A stretch of DNA of 22,769 nucleotides. It comes from an uncultured Demequina sp. (lineage in GTDB: Bacteria; Actinomycetota; Actinomycetes; Actinomycetales; Demequinaceae). Below, piece after piece: positions 22,367 to 22,769 of the stretch. Position 1 is the stretch's first letter; each line of letters starts with the position of its first letter. The translations under genes were made by a program, and so were the position numbers. The notes below the pieces were generated by a model, which saw only the letters and a program-made list of their open reading frames with translations, was not told the DNA's origin and did no database searches. The DNA is taken from the NCBI GenBank assembly GCA_937925595.1, contig CALALQ010000073.1:1-22769 (forward strand), in the 5' to 3' direction.

Positions 22367-22769
22367 GTGGGTGCCACGGTCTTTGAACGCCAGGCTCCGG
22401 ATCCTGCGCTGGTGCAGGCCGCGCTCGCGGATTCTCGCCTCACGCCCTTCTGGCTTGACGACGTCGAGCGTCCCTCCTATCCGCGCCTCGACACTGACGC
22501 CTCCGCTGACCTGGTGATCGTCGGCGGCGGCTATTCCGGCCTGTGGACCGCGATCCTCGCGAAGGAGCGCAATCCCAGCCGTTCGGTGATCCTGCTGGAG
22601 GCTCGGCGCGTGGGCTGGGCAGCGTCGGGCAGGAATGGCGGCTTCTGCGAGGCGAGCCTCACGCACGGCGATGAGAACGGCGAGCGGCGCTGGCCGGAGG
22701 AGATGGAGACGCTCCCCCGCCTCGGCCTCGAGAACCTCGACGAGATCCAGGCGACGGTCAAGCGCTACG
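22367..22769 (+). CDS. FAD-dependent amine/amino-acid oxidoreductase, N-terminal part
   Basis: The window edge cuts this gene after 134 codons. The N-terminal region includes TPFWLDDVERPSYPRL, then the dinucleotide-binding motif DLVIVGGGYSGLWTAILAKE with glycines from residue 53, an acidic strand end (ILLEARRVGWAASGRNGGF), and the flavin-contacting ASGRNGG motif. This is the DAO-fold pattern of gamma-glutamylputrescine oxidase (PuuB/OrdL) and related enzymes that oxidise amines or N-alkyl amino acids. The GTG start is preceded by GGGAG (22353-22357) nine bases away. It is divergent from the class III aminotransferase, and such pairs commonly act in one amine or amino-acid degradation route. 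The catalytic domain is off the edge. Confidence 0.85.
   Translation, partial: MGATVFERQAPDPALVQAALADSRLTPFWLDDVERPSYPRLDTDASADLVIVGGGYSGLWTAILAKERNPSRSVILLEARRVGWAASGRNGGFCEASLTHGDENGERRWPEEMETLPRLGLENLDEIQATVKRY

Overview
The window comes from a high-GC actinobacterium. The evidence is GC-rich coding with frequent GTG starts, an acyl-CoA carboxylase epsilon subunit (a family known mainly from actinomycetes), an actinobacterial-type tad pilus operon with very small pilin genes, and several leaderless-looking promoters. A complete pyruvate formate-lyase pair and a beta-mannoside uptake and hydrolysis cluster suggest a facultatively anaerobic plant-polysaccharide user, possibly in Micrococcales (Cellulomonas/Demequina-like). 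That placement is inference only.

Layout. (1) 1-553: start of a divergent MarR-type regulator and a DoxX-like membrane protein. (2) 550-3617, minus strand: acyl-CoA carboxylase beta subunit, its epsilon subunit, then two tandem SanA/YdcF-like (DUF218) paralogs, all tightly packed or overlapping. Biotin protein ligase (3656-4501) faces away from them across a 38-bp gap holding a symmetric -10 element. (3) 4590-5836: an unknown membrane protein converging on an SRAP/YedK abasic-site protein. (4) 6042-10511: a seven-gene Tad pilus operon (tadA, tadB, tadC, a 52-aa Flp-like pilin, two TadE-like proteins and a TadG-like protein), led by a good promoter with a leaderless start. (5) 10749-16964, minus strand: beta-mannosidase, then a sugar-binding lipoprotein and two permeases. 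Rho-independent hairpins punctuate the cluster, and LacI-type palindromes lie upstream of both the binding protein and the beta-mannosidase. (6) 17150-20278: pflB and pflA. (7) 20626-22769: a class III (GSAM-like) aminotransferase divergent from a truncated FAD-dependent amine/amino-acid oxidase, suggesting amine or amino-acid catabolism.

The non-coding DNA is the unusual part. Intergenic regions hold a pair of 87-bp degenerate direct repeats around a 15-bp perfect inverted repeat (20290-20540), a ~105-nt long imperfect hairpin between two divergent genes (22166-22270), and a pair of identical 21-nt repeats flanking a small palindrome (10536-10597). A 10-mer, GCCCGACGCT or its complement, occurs ten times exactly. 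In intergenic DNA it often appears as inverted pairs, as DNA uptake sequences do in Neisseria and Pasteurellaceae. With a tad pilus operon in the same window, this is the lead most worth testing. No rRNA, tRNA, CRISPR array, intact transposase or phage gene was seen.
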